Source: Aquincola tertiaricarbonis
GTDB lineage: Bacteria > Pseudomonadota > Gammaproteobacteria > Burkholderiales > Burkholderiaceae_C
Direction of reading: 5' to 3'
DNA length: 64,000 bases
Assembly: GCF_000969605.1 (NCBI RefSeq)
Contig: NZ_JZUE01000027.1
Location: 1-64,000, forward strand
Shown here: piece by piece, positions 9,427 through 16,870 of the stretch
Numbering within the stretch: position 1 is the first letter of the stretch
Layout: each line of letters opens with the position of its first letter
Notes under the pieces: generated by a model
The model's input: the letters and a program-made list of their open reading frames with translations, nothing else
Told to the model about the DNA's origin: nothing
The model's database searches: none
Position numbers and translations under genes: made by a program

Positions 9427-10344
9427 ATGATCGTGCGACCCCGACCCAGCGCCTGGCGCCTGTTCTTCGTGCTGCGCGGCTCCATCGTGCCGCACATCGC
9501 CGGCAAGCTGGCGCTGGTGGCGGCCGTCTCGGTGCTGGCGGTGTGGCTGCAGGGCCGCGATGCGCGGCTGGACGCAGCGCACCTGGCGGCGGTGCCGTTC
9601 TCGCTGCTGGGGCTGGCGCTGTCGGTGTTCCTGGGCTTTCGCAACAACGTCTGCTACGACCGCTGGTGGGAGGCGCGGCGGCAGTGGGGCAGCCTGCTGG
9701 CGGCCAGCCGTGCGCTGGCCCGCGAGGCCCTCGCCGCGCTGCCCGACCAGCCCGCGGTGGCCCAGGCCGTGGTGCGCCGCTGCATCGGCTTCGCCCATGC
9801 GCTGGCCGCCCGGCTGCGCGATGACGACGCGGTGGCTGCGGCCGCGCCGTGGCTGTCCGCGGCCGAACAGCCGGTGCTGGCGGCCGCGCGCAATGCCAAC
9901 AACCTGGTCGCCGGCCTCATCGCACGCGACCTGGCCGGCGCCCGCGGCGCCGGTGCGCTGGGCGACATCGTCTACCAGGCGCTGATGGCGCACCTGCATG
10001 AATGCACCGCGGTGCAGGCCGCCTGCGAGCGGCTCAAGGGCACGCCCACGCCCTTCGCCTATTCGCTGCTGCTGCACCGCACGGCCTGGTTCTTCTGCCT
10101 GCTGCTGCCCTTCGGCCTGGCCGCCACGCTGGGCGCACTGACGCCGCTGGTGGTGGTCATCGTGGCCTACACCTTCTTCGGCCTGGATGCGCTGGGCGAC
10201 GAGCTGGAAGAGCCCTTCGGCCGTGCCGACAACGACCTGCCGCTGGATGCGCTGGTGCGCGGGCTGGAGATCGACCTGCTGGAGCAGCTGGGCGTGCAGC
10301 CGCTGCCCGAGCCGTTGCAGCCGCGCGGCTATGTGCTGAACTGA
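9427..10344 (+). CDS. Bestrophin-like (UPF0187/YneE) membrane channel protein
   Basis: A 305-residue inner-membrane protein of the bestrophin family. Seen are the conserved N-terminal RGSIVPHIAGKLALV segment, the FLGFRNNVCYDRWWEARRQWG block (about 70-90), two hydrophobic hairpins (about 25-70 and 215-255), and the acidic LEEPFGRADNDLPLDAL motif near residue 265, which corresponds to the family's C-terminal calcium-clasp or gate region. Bacterial members form pentameric cation-selective channels. The ATG at 9427 follows a GTG in the same frame 30 bases upstream. It diverges from the phosphatase gene and converges on the PLP-enzyme gene with six bases between stops. Confidence 0.9.
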   Translation: MIVRPRPSAWRLFFVLRGSIVPHIAGKLALVAAVSVLAVWLQGRDARLDAAHLAAVPFSLLGLALSVFLGFRNNVCYDRWWEARRQWGSLLAASRALAREALAALPDQPAVAQAVVRRCIGFAHALAARLRDDDAVAAAAPWLSAAEQPVLAAARNANNLVAGLIARDLAGARGAGALGDIVYQALMAHLHECTAVQAACERLKGTPTPFAYSLLLHRTAWFFCLLLPFGLAATLGALTPLVVVIVAYTFFGLDALGDELEEPFGRADNDLPLDALVRGLEIDLLEQLGVQPLPEPLQPRGYVLN

Positions 10345-10350
10345 AGTGTG

Positions 10351-11514
10351 TCACCAGCCGTGGAAGCGGTGCCAGGCCTGCACCGCGCCATCCTCGGCCA
10401 GCGCGTGGTACTGCGGGAACTGCGCGCCGGTGGCGCAGGCATGGTTGGGCAGGATGCGCAGCCGGGTGCCGATGGGCAGGGCGGCGGCAACGTCGATGGG
10501 GGCGTTCTGCGCCCCCGGCGCGGCGCTGTGCGAGACGATGCCGTGCTCCTGGTTGGCCGACGACATCCGCCATCCCGGCATCGGCGTGCCATCCAGCGCG
10601 CACACCTGGCCGTAGCCGTAGTCCTGTGCCTGGCGCGCGGTGCCGCGGTCGCGGCTCATGGCCATCCAGCCGGCATCCACGATGGCCCAGCCCTTGTCGG
10701 CCTGGTGGCCGATGACGGTGGTGAGCACGCTGAGCGCGATCTCGTCGGTACGGCACACGCCCACGTTGTGCATCACCAGGTCGAAGAACACGTACACGCC
10801 GGCGCGCAGCTCGGTCACGCCTTCGAGCGATTCGGCGGCCAGCGCCGTGGGCGTGGAGCCCACCGACACCACGGGGCAGGGCAGGCCCGCCGCGCGCAGC
10901 CGCTGCGCCGCATGCACGCAGCCGGCCCGCTCCTGCTCGGCCAGGGCGGCCAGGGCATGTGGCGTGTCCAGCTCGTAGCTGGAGCCGGCATGGGTGAGCA
11001 CGCCGGCCAGCCGCATGCCGCCTTCATGCAGCAGGCGGCCGACGTCCAGCAGCGCCGCGTCGTCGGGCGTGATGCCGGAGCGGTGGCCGTCAGTGTCGAT
11101 CTCGACCAGCACGTCGAAGGCATGCGCGTGGGCGCGGCCAAAGTCCACGATGGCCTGTGCACCGGTCACGCTGTCGGTGAGGATCTTCAGTGCGCAGCCG
11201 CGCTGGCGCAGCGCCAGGGCCTGCGGCAGCCGGTGCGGCGCCATGCCCACCGCATACAGGATGTCGGTCACGCCCTGGGCGAAGAACTGCTCGGCCTCCT
11301 TCAGCGTGGACACGGTGATGCCCGAGGCACCGGCCGCCTGCTGGGCCGCGACCACTTCGGCGCACTTGGTGGTCTTGGCATGCGGCCGCAGCCGCACGCC
11401 GAGGCGCTCGGCCTGCTGCTGCATGCGGGCGATGTTGTGCTGCATGCGCGGCAGGCAGACGATGGCGGCGGGGGTGTCGAGCGTGTCGAGCGTGTGGGGC
11501 ATGGCGGGGTGCAT
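10351..11514 (-). CDS. DSD1 / D-threonine aldolase-like PLP enzyme
   Basis: A 387-residue fold-type III (alanine racemase-like) PLP enzyme. The Schiff-base lysine is Lys47 in RLRPHAKTTKC. VLTHAGSSY and VVSVGSTPT are phosphate-binding segments, and the C-terminal metal pair is His358/Cys360 in LPNHACATG, as in D-threonine aldolase and D-serine dehydratase (DSD1). It should act on a D-beta-hydroxy amino acid. It lies downstream of the LysR gene in the same orientation, separated by a 381-bp gap filled by an inverted-repeat element, and it faces away from the flavoenzyme operon. A role in the same D-amino-acid or opine pathway is likely but inferred. ATG at 11502 is an alternative start. Confidence 0.88.
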   Translation of the reverse strand: MHPAMPHTLDTLDTPAAIVCLPRMQHNIARMQQQAERLGVRLRPHAKTTKCAEVVAAQQAAGASGITVSTLKEAEQFFAQGVTDILYAVGMAPHRLPQALALRQRGCALKILTDSVTGAQAIVDFGRAHAHAFDVLVEIDTDGHRSGITPDDAALLDVGRLLHEGGMRLAGVLTHAGSSYELDTPHALAALAEQERAGCVHAAQRLRAAGLPCPVVSVGSTPTALAAESLEGVTELRAGVYVFFDLVMHNVGVCRTDEIALSVLTTVIGHQADKGWAIVDAGWMAMSRDRGTARQAQDYGYGQVCALDGTPMPGWRMSSANQEHGIVSHSAAPGAQNAPIDVAAALPIGTRLRILPNHACATGAQFPQYHALAEDGAVQAWHRFHGW

Positions 11515-11895
11515 GGACTGCTAGGTGACAGTAGAGCGGGGCTGTTTGGTGACTTGCCTGGCGCCTTCGCACGGCACCAGTGCATCCGCAGAGCAGAGCC
11601 GTGCGGGGGGCGGTGCCCGGTGGGGCGATTTTTGGGGTGGCGAGGAGCGCAGCGCCGAGGTCGGCGCGCGCAGCGCGCTTCGTAGACTGATCCGCGGCCG
11701 CTGTCCGAGCGCAGTGAACGTAGTGAACGCAGCGAGTTCGGCCGCGCGACCTCGGCGCGAGCACCGCAGCGAAGTCCGGCCTGCGAGGCCGGACCACCCC
11801 AGCATGAGCCCCACCGGGCACCGCCCCCCGCGCGGCGGTCGAACAAGAACAGAACAAGCGGCCTCGCCAGCAGCACCACCTCAAAGGCCCAGACC
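11515..11895. other. 381-bp intergenic stretch holding repeat element A
   Basis: Two minus-strand genes flank this gap. Most of it is repeat element A (11598-11836). The rest holds no recognisable promoter or small gene. GGTGACTTGCC at 11548-11558 also occurs at 21545-21555, near the other two repeat copies, so the similarity may extend outside the inverted repeats. Open frames crossing the gap have Arg/Ala/Ser compositions that arise from the repeat itself. Confidence 0.6.
11598..11836. repeat. Inverted-repeat-bounded element, copy A (239 bp)
   Basis: The ends 11598-11625 and 11809-11836 are inverted repeats of 28 bp with one mismatch (GCCGTGCGGGGGGCGGTG... against GCCGCGCGGGGGGCGGTG...). 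Inside is a second inverted pair, 11652-11662 against 11748-11758 (GCGCCGAGGTC, perfect), and a hairpin at 11774-11794 (GTCCGGCC, loop TGCGA, GGCCGGAC). Three degenerate 9-mers of type GCAGTGAAC/GTAGTGAAC/GCAGCGAGT run in tandem near 11710. Copy B at 21695-21933 has the same length and is nearly identical; copy C is a diverged relative. No plausible protein. The architecture suggests a MITE-like or structured repeat. Confidence 0.8.
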
Positions 11896-12804
11896 TCACA
11901 ACACCACACACCTCGGATCCAGCTGCTTCAGCGCGTACTCCCGCACGTACTGCACATAGGTCTGCACCAGCATCGCCGGCCGGCGCTGGATGGGCGTGAG
12001 CACGGTGAAGTCCATGCGGATGGTCGGCTCGAAGGGGATGAAGCGGATGCCGTCGCCGCGGTATTCGCTGGCGGTGATGGGGTCGACCAGCGCCACCGCC
12101 AGGCCCGATTCGACGAAGCTGCACAGGCCGTGGCTGATCTGCGTCTCGAAGCGCAGGATGCGCTCCACGCCGTGGGCCGCGAACAGCGCGTCCACATGCA
12201 GCCGCGTGTCCAGCACCCGCGGGAATGAGGCGAAGTGCTCGCCCTTCAGGTCGGTCGGCTTGACCACGCTGTAGCCGGCCAGCCGGTGGCCCGCCGGCAC
12301 CGCGCACAGCATGCGCGTGGCCAGCAGCGGCTCGCCGTGGGTGCTTGGCGCGTTCATCGCCAGGATGGCGAAGCCGATGTCGCAGCGCTGGCCCACCACC
12401 ATGTCGACCACCGTGCGCGACGAATGCGACAGCAGCGAGATCTGCGTCTGCGGCCGCTCCACCAGGAACTGCGCCGTCGCCCGCGGAAGGAACGAGATCG
12501 ACAGCGCCGGCGCCGCGGCCACCTGCAGCACGCCGCGCTGCTGATGGCGGATCTCTTCGGCCGTGCGGGCGATGCGGTCCACGCCCAGCAGGCTTTGCTG
12601 CACTTCCTCGTACAGCGTCTGCGCCTCGGGCGTGGGGATCAGCCGGCCGCGCACGCGCTCGAACAGCGCGAAGCCGATGCTCTGCTCCAGGTCGGCAATC
12701 AGCCGCGTGGCCGCGGGCTGGCTGATGTGCAGCATCTCCGACGCCTTGGTGACCGTCTGGCACAGCATCACCGCGCGGAAGGCTTCGAGTTGACGGATGC
12801 GCAT
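11896..12804 (-). CDS. LysR-family regulator, NocR/OccR-like
   Basis: A 302-residue LysR-type transcriptional regulator. The helix-turn-helix lies at about residues 5-60 (RQLEAFRAVMLCQTVTKASE, then ISQPAATRLIADLEQ), followed by a substrate-binding domain. The N-terminus (LEAFRAVML, SQPAATRLI, LFERVRGRLIPTPEAQTLY) closely resembles the nopaline/octopine regulators NocR and OccR. It is divergent from the nine-gene transporter/oxidase operon and shares a 207-bp control region with it. Such regulators usually activate the divergent catabolic operon in response to its substrate and repress themselves. The inducer is probably the imported amino-acid-like compound. Confidence 0.92.
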   Translation of the reverse strand: MRIRQLEAFRAVMLCQTVTKASEMLHISQPAATRLIADLEQSIGFALFERVRGRLIPTPEAQTLYEEVQQSLLGVDRIARTAEEIRHQQRGVLQVAAAPALSISFLPRATAQFLVERPQTQISLLSHSSRTVVDMVVGQRCDIGFAILAMNAPSTHGEPLLATRMLCAVPAGHRLAGYSVVKPTDLKGEHFASFPRVLDTRLHVDALFAAHGVERILRFETQISHGLCSFVESGLAVALVDPITASEYRGDGIRFIPFEPTIRMDFTVLTPIQRRPAMLVQTYVQYVREYALKQLDPRCVVL

Positions 12805-12950
12805 GGTCGGTTCAACCCATGTTCTGATGTTATGGACGGGTGAACAAATTGTATTTCACGCATGCCCCATCGCTTCCTAGACTGTGCCTCAGCCCTGCGG
12901 AAAAGCGCTTCCCAACCCGCCGCGGGTGCCCATAAGCCAAATGCATTGGA

Positions 12951-12970
12951 TTGGTGAAAACCCGAACCAA
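12951..12970 (+). promoter_or_regulatory. Candidate LysR operator TTGGT-N10-ACCAA
   Basis: A perfect interrupted palindrome, TTGGT then ten bases then ACCAA, sits 42-61 bases upstream of the binding-protein start, in the control region between the LysR gene and its divergent operon. LysR-type proteins usually bind T-N11-A dyads of this size. The position would suit an activation site, but no convincing -35/-10 pair was found to anchor it. Confidence 0.35.
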
Positions 12971-13011
12971 GCTGGTGCGTGAAGGCCCTTTCAGGTGCAC
13001 AAGGAGTCCGT

Positions 13012-14040
13012 ATGAAACCGACCCGTCTCATCGTCGCGCTGGCGGCTGCCGCCGCTGCCCAAGCCGCCATCGCCCAACAGCCCACGCTGTACCTCGGGTC
13101 CTATGGCGGCTCCACCGAGAAGCTCTTCAAGGAGAAGATCATCCCGGCGTTCGAGGCCAAGCATGGCGTGAAGGTGGTGTACGTGGCCGGCAACTCCACC
13201 GACACGCTGGCCAAGCTGCAGGCGCAGAAGGCCAAGCAGGAACTGGACGTGGTGCTGCTGGACGACGGCCCGATGCAGCAAGCGGTGCAGTTCGGCTTCT
13301 GCGATGCGGTCAAGCCCGAGGCCTATGCGCCGCTGTATCCGCTGGCCAGGCTCAGCGACAAGTCGGTGGCGGTGGGCGTGGTGGCCACCGGCCTGGCCTA
13401 CAACGTCGAGGCCTTCAAGAAGGCCGGCCTGCCCAAGCCCGATTCATGGGAGCTGCTGACCAACAAGCAGTTCAAGCAGAAGGTCGCCATTCCGCCCATC
13501 AGCAACACCTACGGCCTGCAGACGCTGATCATGTTCGCCAAGCTGCGCCAGGGTGGCGAGAAGGCGATCGAGCCGGGCTTCAAGGCGATGACCGGCGAGG
13601 TGGCGCCCAACGTGCTGGCCTGGGAGCCTTCGCCGGGCAAGATGACCGAGCTGTTCCAGAACGGCGACATCACGCTGGCCGTGTGGGGCAGCGGCCGCGT
13701 GCAGGCGCTGAAGGACACCGGCTTCCCGGTGGAGTTCGTCTACCCGAAGGAAGGCGCGCTGGCGCTGATGATCGCCGGCTGCCCGGTGGTGCAGAGCGAC
13801 GTGCCGCAGCAGTCGCAGGCGCTGCTGCAGTACCTGCTGACGCCCGAGGTGCAGGCCCTGCTGGCCGACGGCCAGGGCTGGGGCCCGGTGAACAAGGCCA
13901 CGCAGCTGGCACCGGCCGTCGCGGGCAAGGTGCCCTACGGCGAGGCACAGGTGGGCAAGCTGATTCCCACCGACTGGACGGTGGTCAACGAGAAGCGCGG
14001 CGAGTGGACCAACCGCTGGAACCGCTCGGTCGAGCGCTGA
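13012..14040 (+). CDS. ABC transporter periplasmic binding protein, PotD/spermidine-putrescine type
   Basis: A 342-residue extracytoplasmic solute-binding protein with a Sec signal peptide (about residues 1-23, ending AAIAQ). Family-1/PotD-like features: TLYLGSYGGSTEKLFKEKIIPAFEAKHGVKV, KQELDVVLLDDGPMQQA and GLAYNVEAFKKAGLPKPDSW. AAGGAG lies six bases upstream of the ATG. First gene of the divergent operon, whose members overlap or nearly abut. PotD-like proteins bind polyamines, but this branch also serves opines, amino acids and phosphonates, so the ligand should be read from the linked oxidases: an amine or D-amino-acid-like compound. Confidence 0.9.
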   Translation: MKPTRLIVALAAAAAAQAAIAQQPTLYLGSYGGSTEKLFKEKIIPAFEAKHGVKVVYVAGNSTDTLAKLQAQKAKQELDVVLLDDGPMQQAVQFGFCDAVKPEAYAPLYPLARLSDKSVAVGVVATGLAYNVEAFKKAGLPKPDSWELLTNKQFKQKVAIPPISNTYGLQTLIMFAKLRQGGEKAIEPGFKAMTGEVAPNVLAWEPSPGKMTELFQNGDITLAVWGSGRVQALKDTGFPVEFVYPKEGALALMIAGCPVVQSDVPQQSQALLQYLLTPEVQALLADGQGWGPVNKATQLAPAVAGKVPYGEAQVGKLIPTDWTVVNEKRGEWTNRWNRSVER

Positions 14041-14065
14041 GCTGCCGCTGACGGAAGCCACCGCC

Positions 14066-15151
14066 ATGTCCTACCTCACGCTCGATGGGCTCGCCAAGCA
14101 CTTTGGCGATTTCACTGCCGTCGATGGCCTCTCGCTGGCCATCGAGAAAGGCGAATTCCTTTCGCTGCTGGGCCCTTCGGGCTGCGGCAAGACCACCACG
14201 CTGCAGATGGTGGCTGGCTTCGTCGACCCCAGCCGCGGCCGCATCGTGCTCGACGGCCAGGACATCACCGCGCTGCGGCCCGAGAAGCGCGGCATGGGCG
14301 TGGTGTTCCAGAGCTATGCCCTGTTCCCGCACATGACGGTGGCGGAGAACGTGGGCTTCGGCCTGGAGATGCGCAAGGTGCCGCGTGCCGAGCGCGACAA
14401 GCGTGTGGCCGAGACGCTGGAGCTGGTGCGCCTCGGCGGCCTGGGCGGGCGTCATCCCAAGGCCTTGTCGGGCGGCCAGCGGCAGCGCGTGGCGCTGGCG
14501 CGTGCGCTGGCCATCCGGCCTGCGGTGCTGCTGCTGGACGAGCCGATGTCCAACCTGGACGCCAAGCTGCGCGAGGAAATGCACATCGAGCTGCGCGGCA
14601 TCCAGAAGCACCTGGGCATCACCACCATCCTGGTCACGCACGACCAGGTGGAAGCCATGACGATGAGCGACCGCGTGGCGGTGATGCACGGCGGGCGCAT
14701 CGTGCAGCTGGGCACGCCCTTCGACGCCTATGAGCGGCCGCAGTCGGCCTTCGCCTCCACCTTCCTGGGCCAGACCAACACCGTGGCCGGCAGCGTGGTG
14801 GCCACGCATGAGCGCTGCTGCGAAGTGGCGCTGGGCGCCTCGGCCGCGCCCGATGCGCGCCGCATGTTCGTGCCGCACGAGGGCCAGCGTTATGCCGGCC
14901 GGGTCGACGTGTACTTGCGGCCCGAGCGCATCCAGGTGGTGCAGGTCGGGCAGGGCATCGACGGCCGCGTGGCCACGCGGGTGTTCCTCGGCAGCCACTG
15001 GATGCTGGAGATCGACAGCGCGGTGGGCCGGCTGCGCGTGAGCCAGCCCAACGTGGGCGCGGTGCCGCCGGGCGAGGGCACGGCCGTGGGCCTGCGCTGG
15101 ACCGACGACGACGCCCGCTTGCTGCATGCGGAGGCCGCCCATGGCCGCTGA
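14066..15151 (+). CDS. ABC transporter ATP-binding protein, PotA type
   Basis: A 361-residue importer ATPase. Walker A is GPSGCGKTT (about residues 36-44), followed by the Q-loop region VFQSYALFPHMTV, the signature LSGGQRQRVALARAL, Walker B VLLLDEPMSNLDAK and the switch His in ILVTHDQVEAM. A C-terminal TOBE-like segment covers about residues 280-355. Length and order match PotA/FbpC. It follows the binding protein by 25 bp and overlaps the first permease gene by 11 bp. It would energise uptake of the operon's substrate. Confidence 0.93.
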   Translation: MSYLTLDGLAKHFGDFTAVDGLSLAIEKGEFLSLLGPSGCGKTTTLQMVAGFVDPSRGRIVLDGQDITALRPEKRGMGVVFQSYALFPHMTVAENVGFGLEMRKVPRAERDKRVAETLELVRLGGLGGRHPKALSGGQRQRVALARALAIRPAVLLLDEPMSNLDAKLREEMHIELRGIQKHLGITTILVTHDQVEAMTMSDRVAVMHGGRIVQLGTPFDAYERPQSAFASTFLGQTNTVAGSVVATHERCCEVALGASAAPDARRMFVPHEGQRYAGRVDVYLRPERIQVVQVGQGIDGRVATRVFLGSHWMLEIDSAVGRLRVSQPNVGAVPPGEGTAVGLRWTDDDARLLHAEAAHGR

Positions 15152-16049
15152 GGTGATGAGCCATCCTTCCGTGCAGGCCGTGGCCCGCAACGAGCGGCCG
15201 GGCCTGGCGCCCTGGCTGCTGTCGGGGCCGGCGCTGCTGCTGTACATCGGCATGCTGCTGGTGCCGCTGCTGATGACGGCAGTGCTGTCGTTCAATGCCT
15301 TCGACGGCACCCGCGGCGTGCTGCCCGAGCACACGCTGGCCAACTATGCCGAGGTGCTGGGCGACGGCTACTACCACGAGATCTTCCTGCGCACCGGCGG
15401 CATGGCGCTGGGCGTCACGCTGCTGTGCGTGCTGTTCGGCGTGCCCGAGACCATCATCCTGGCGCGCATGCGCAACCCCTGGCGCTCGATGTTCCTTGTG
15501 GTCATCCTCGGGCCGCTGCTCATCTCGGTGGTGGTGCGCACGCTGGGCTGGGCCATCCTGATGGGCAACCAGGGCCTGATCAACCAGGCGCTGATGGCGC
15601 TGGGCATCACCGACGAGCCGGTGAAGCTGCTGTTCACGATGACCGGCGTGGTGATCGCGCTCACCCATGTGCTGATCCCGTTCATGGTGATCTCGGTGTG
15701 GGCCGCGCTGCTGAAGCTCGATCCGCAGATCGAGAACGCCGGCCTGTCCCTCGGTGCGCCGCCGATGACGGTGTTCCGCCGCGTGGTGCTGCCGCAGATC
15801 CTGCCGGGCGTGCTGTCGGGCTCGATCATCGTCTTTGCGCTGGCGGCCTCGGCCTTCGCCACGCCGGCCATCCTGGGCGGGCGGCGATTGAAGGTGGTGG
15901 CCACCGCGGCGTACGACGAATTCCTGAGCACGTTGAACTGGCCGCTGGGCGCGTCCATCGCGGTGCTGCTGCTCATCGCCAACGTGGCCATCGTGCTCGG
16001 CTCCAACCGGCTGATCGAGCGCCGCTACGCGGCCGTGTTCGACCGCTGA
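15141..16049 (+). CDS. ABC transporter permease, PotB type
   Basis: A 302-residue inner-membrane permease with about six transmembrane segments. The first is PWLLSGPALLLYIGMLLVPLLM (about 24-45). The EAA-type coupling loop is seen as ENAGLSLGAPPMTVFRRVVLPQILPG (about 200-226). The ATG at 15141 is chosen because GGAGG lies eight bases upstream; it overlaps the end of the ATPase gene by 11 bp. An ATG 15 bases earlier is in frame but lacks a good ribosome site. Confidence 0.92.
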   Translation: MAAEVMSHPSVQAVARNERPGLAPWLLSGPALLLYIGMLLVPLLMTAVLSFNAFDGTRGVLPEHTLANYAEVLGDGYYHEIFLRTGGMALGVTLLCVLFGVPETIILARMRNPWRSMFLVVILGPLLISVVVRTLGWAILMGNQGLINQALMALGITDEPVKLLFTMTGVVIALTHVLIPFMVISVWAALLKLDPQIENAGLSLGAPPMTVFRRVVLPQILPGVLSGSIIVFALAASAFATPAILGGRRLKVVATAAYDEFLSTLNWPLGASIAVLLLIANVAIVLGSNRLIERRYAAVFDR

Positions 16050-16072
16050 CGCATCCAGCCAAGGAGAACTCC

Positions 16073-16870
16073 ATGAGAAAGAACGGCTGGCTCTCGCTGC
16101 TGTACCACGCGCTGTTCATCGGCTTCATCCTGGCGCCGCTGCTCATCGTGGTGGCGGTGAGCTTCACCTCCAAGGGCTTCATCTCGCTGCCCACTGATGG
16201 CCTGTCGCTGCGCTGGTTCCGCGCCATCCTGGATGCCAAGGAAATCATCGACGCCTTCTGGCTGTCGCTGTGGCTGGGCCTGGCCAGTGCCACCGTGGCC
16301 GTGGCGCTGGCGGTGCCGGCGGCGCTGGCGATGGTGCGCCACCGCTTTGCCGGCCGCGGCGTGTTGATGGGCTTCTTCCTGTCGCCGCTGATGATCCCGC
16401 ACGTGGTGCTGGGCGTGGCCTTCCTGCGCTTTTTCTCGGCGCTGGGCTTCACCGGCAGCTTCGCCTGGCTGGCGCTCACCCATGTGATCGTGGTGATGCC
16501 CTATGCGCTGCGGCTGGTGCTGGCCGCGGCCACCGGCATGGACACCGATGCCGAGCGGGCGGCGCTGTCGCTGGGCGCCAGCCGCTTCACCGCCTTCCGG
16601 CGCGTGGTGCTGCCGCTGATATTGCCCGGCGTGGCCGGCGGCTGGATGCTGGCCTTCATCCAGAGCTTCGACGAGCTGACGATGACCGTCTTCGTCTCCA
16701 CCCCCGGCACCACCACGCTGCCGGTGGCCATGTACAACCAGATCGCCCACACCATCGATCCGCTGGTGGCCTCGGTGTCCACGGTGCTGATCGTCGGCAC
16801 GCTGGTGCTGATGCTGCTGCTCGACCGCATCGTCGGCCTGGACCGCGTGCTGGTGGGCAAGGGGAACTAG
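16073..16870 (+). CDS. ABC transporter permease, PotC type
   Basis: A 265-residue inner-membrane permease with six predicted helices, beginning YHALFIGFILAPLLIVVAVSF. The coupling motif is seen as ERAALSLGASRFTAFRRVVLPLILPG (about residues 160-185). AAGGAG stands six bases upstream of the ATG. Its TAG stop directly abuts the ATG of the next flavoenzyme gene, linking transport and catabolism in one transcript. With the PotB-type permease it forms a heterodimeric channel. Confidence 0.92.
   Translation: MRKNGWLSLLYHALFIGFILAPLLIVVAVSFTSKGFISLPTDGLSLRWFRAILDAKEIIDAFWLSLWLGLASATVAVALAVPAALAMVRHRFAGRGVLMGFFLSPLMIPHVVLGVAFLRFFSALGFTGSFAWLALTHVIVVMPYALRLVLAAATGMDTDAERAALSLGASRFTAFRRVVLPLILPGVAGGWMLAFIQSFDELTMTVFVSTPGTTTLPVAMYNQIAHTIDPLVASVSTVLIVGTLVLMLLLDRIVGLDRVLVGKGN

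Noticed and set aside
11710-11740. CRISPR-like short repeats
   Set aside because: Only three adjacent 9-mers without spacers; they belong to the internal structure of the inverted-repeat element. No cas gene is present.
11525-11959. Small Arg/Ser-rich frames inside repeat element A
   Set aside because: The frames follow the repeat sequence, have no ribosome site and differ between copies; repeat composition explains them.
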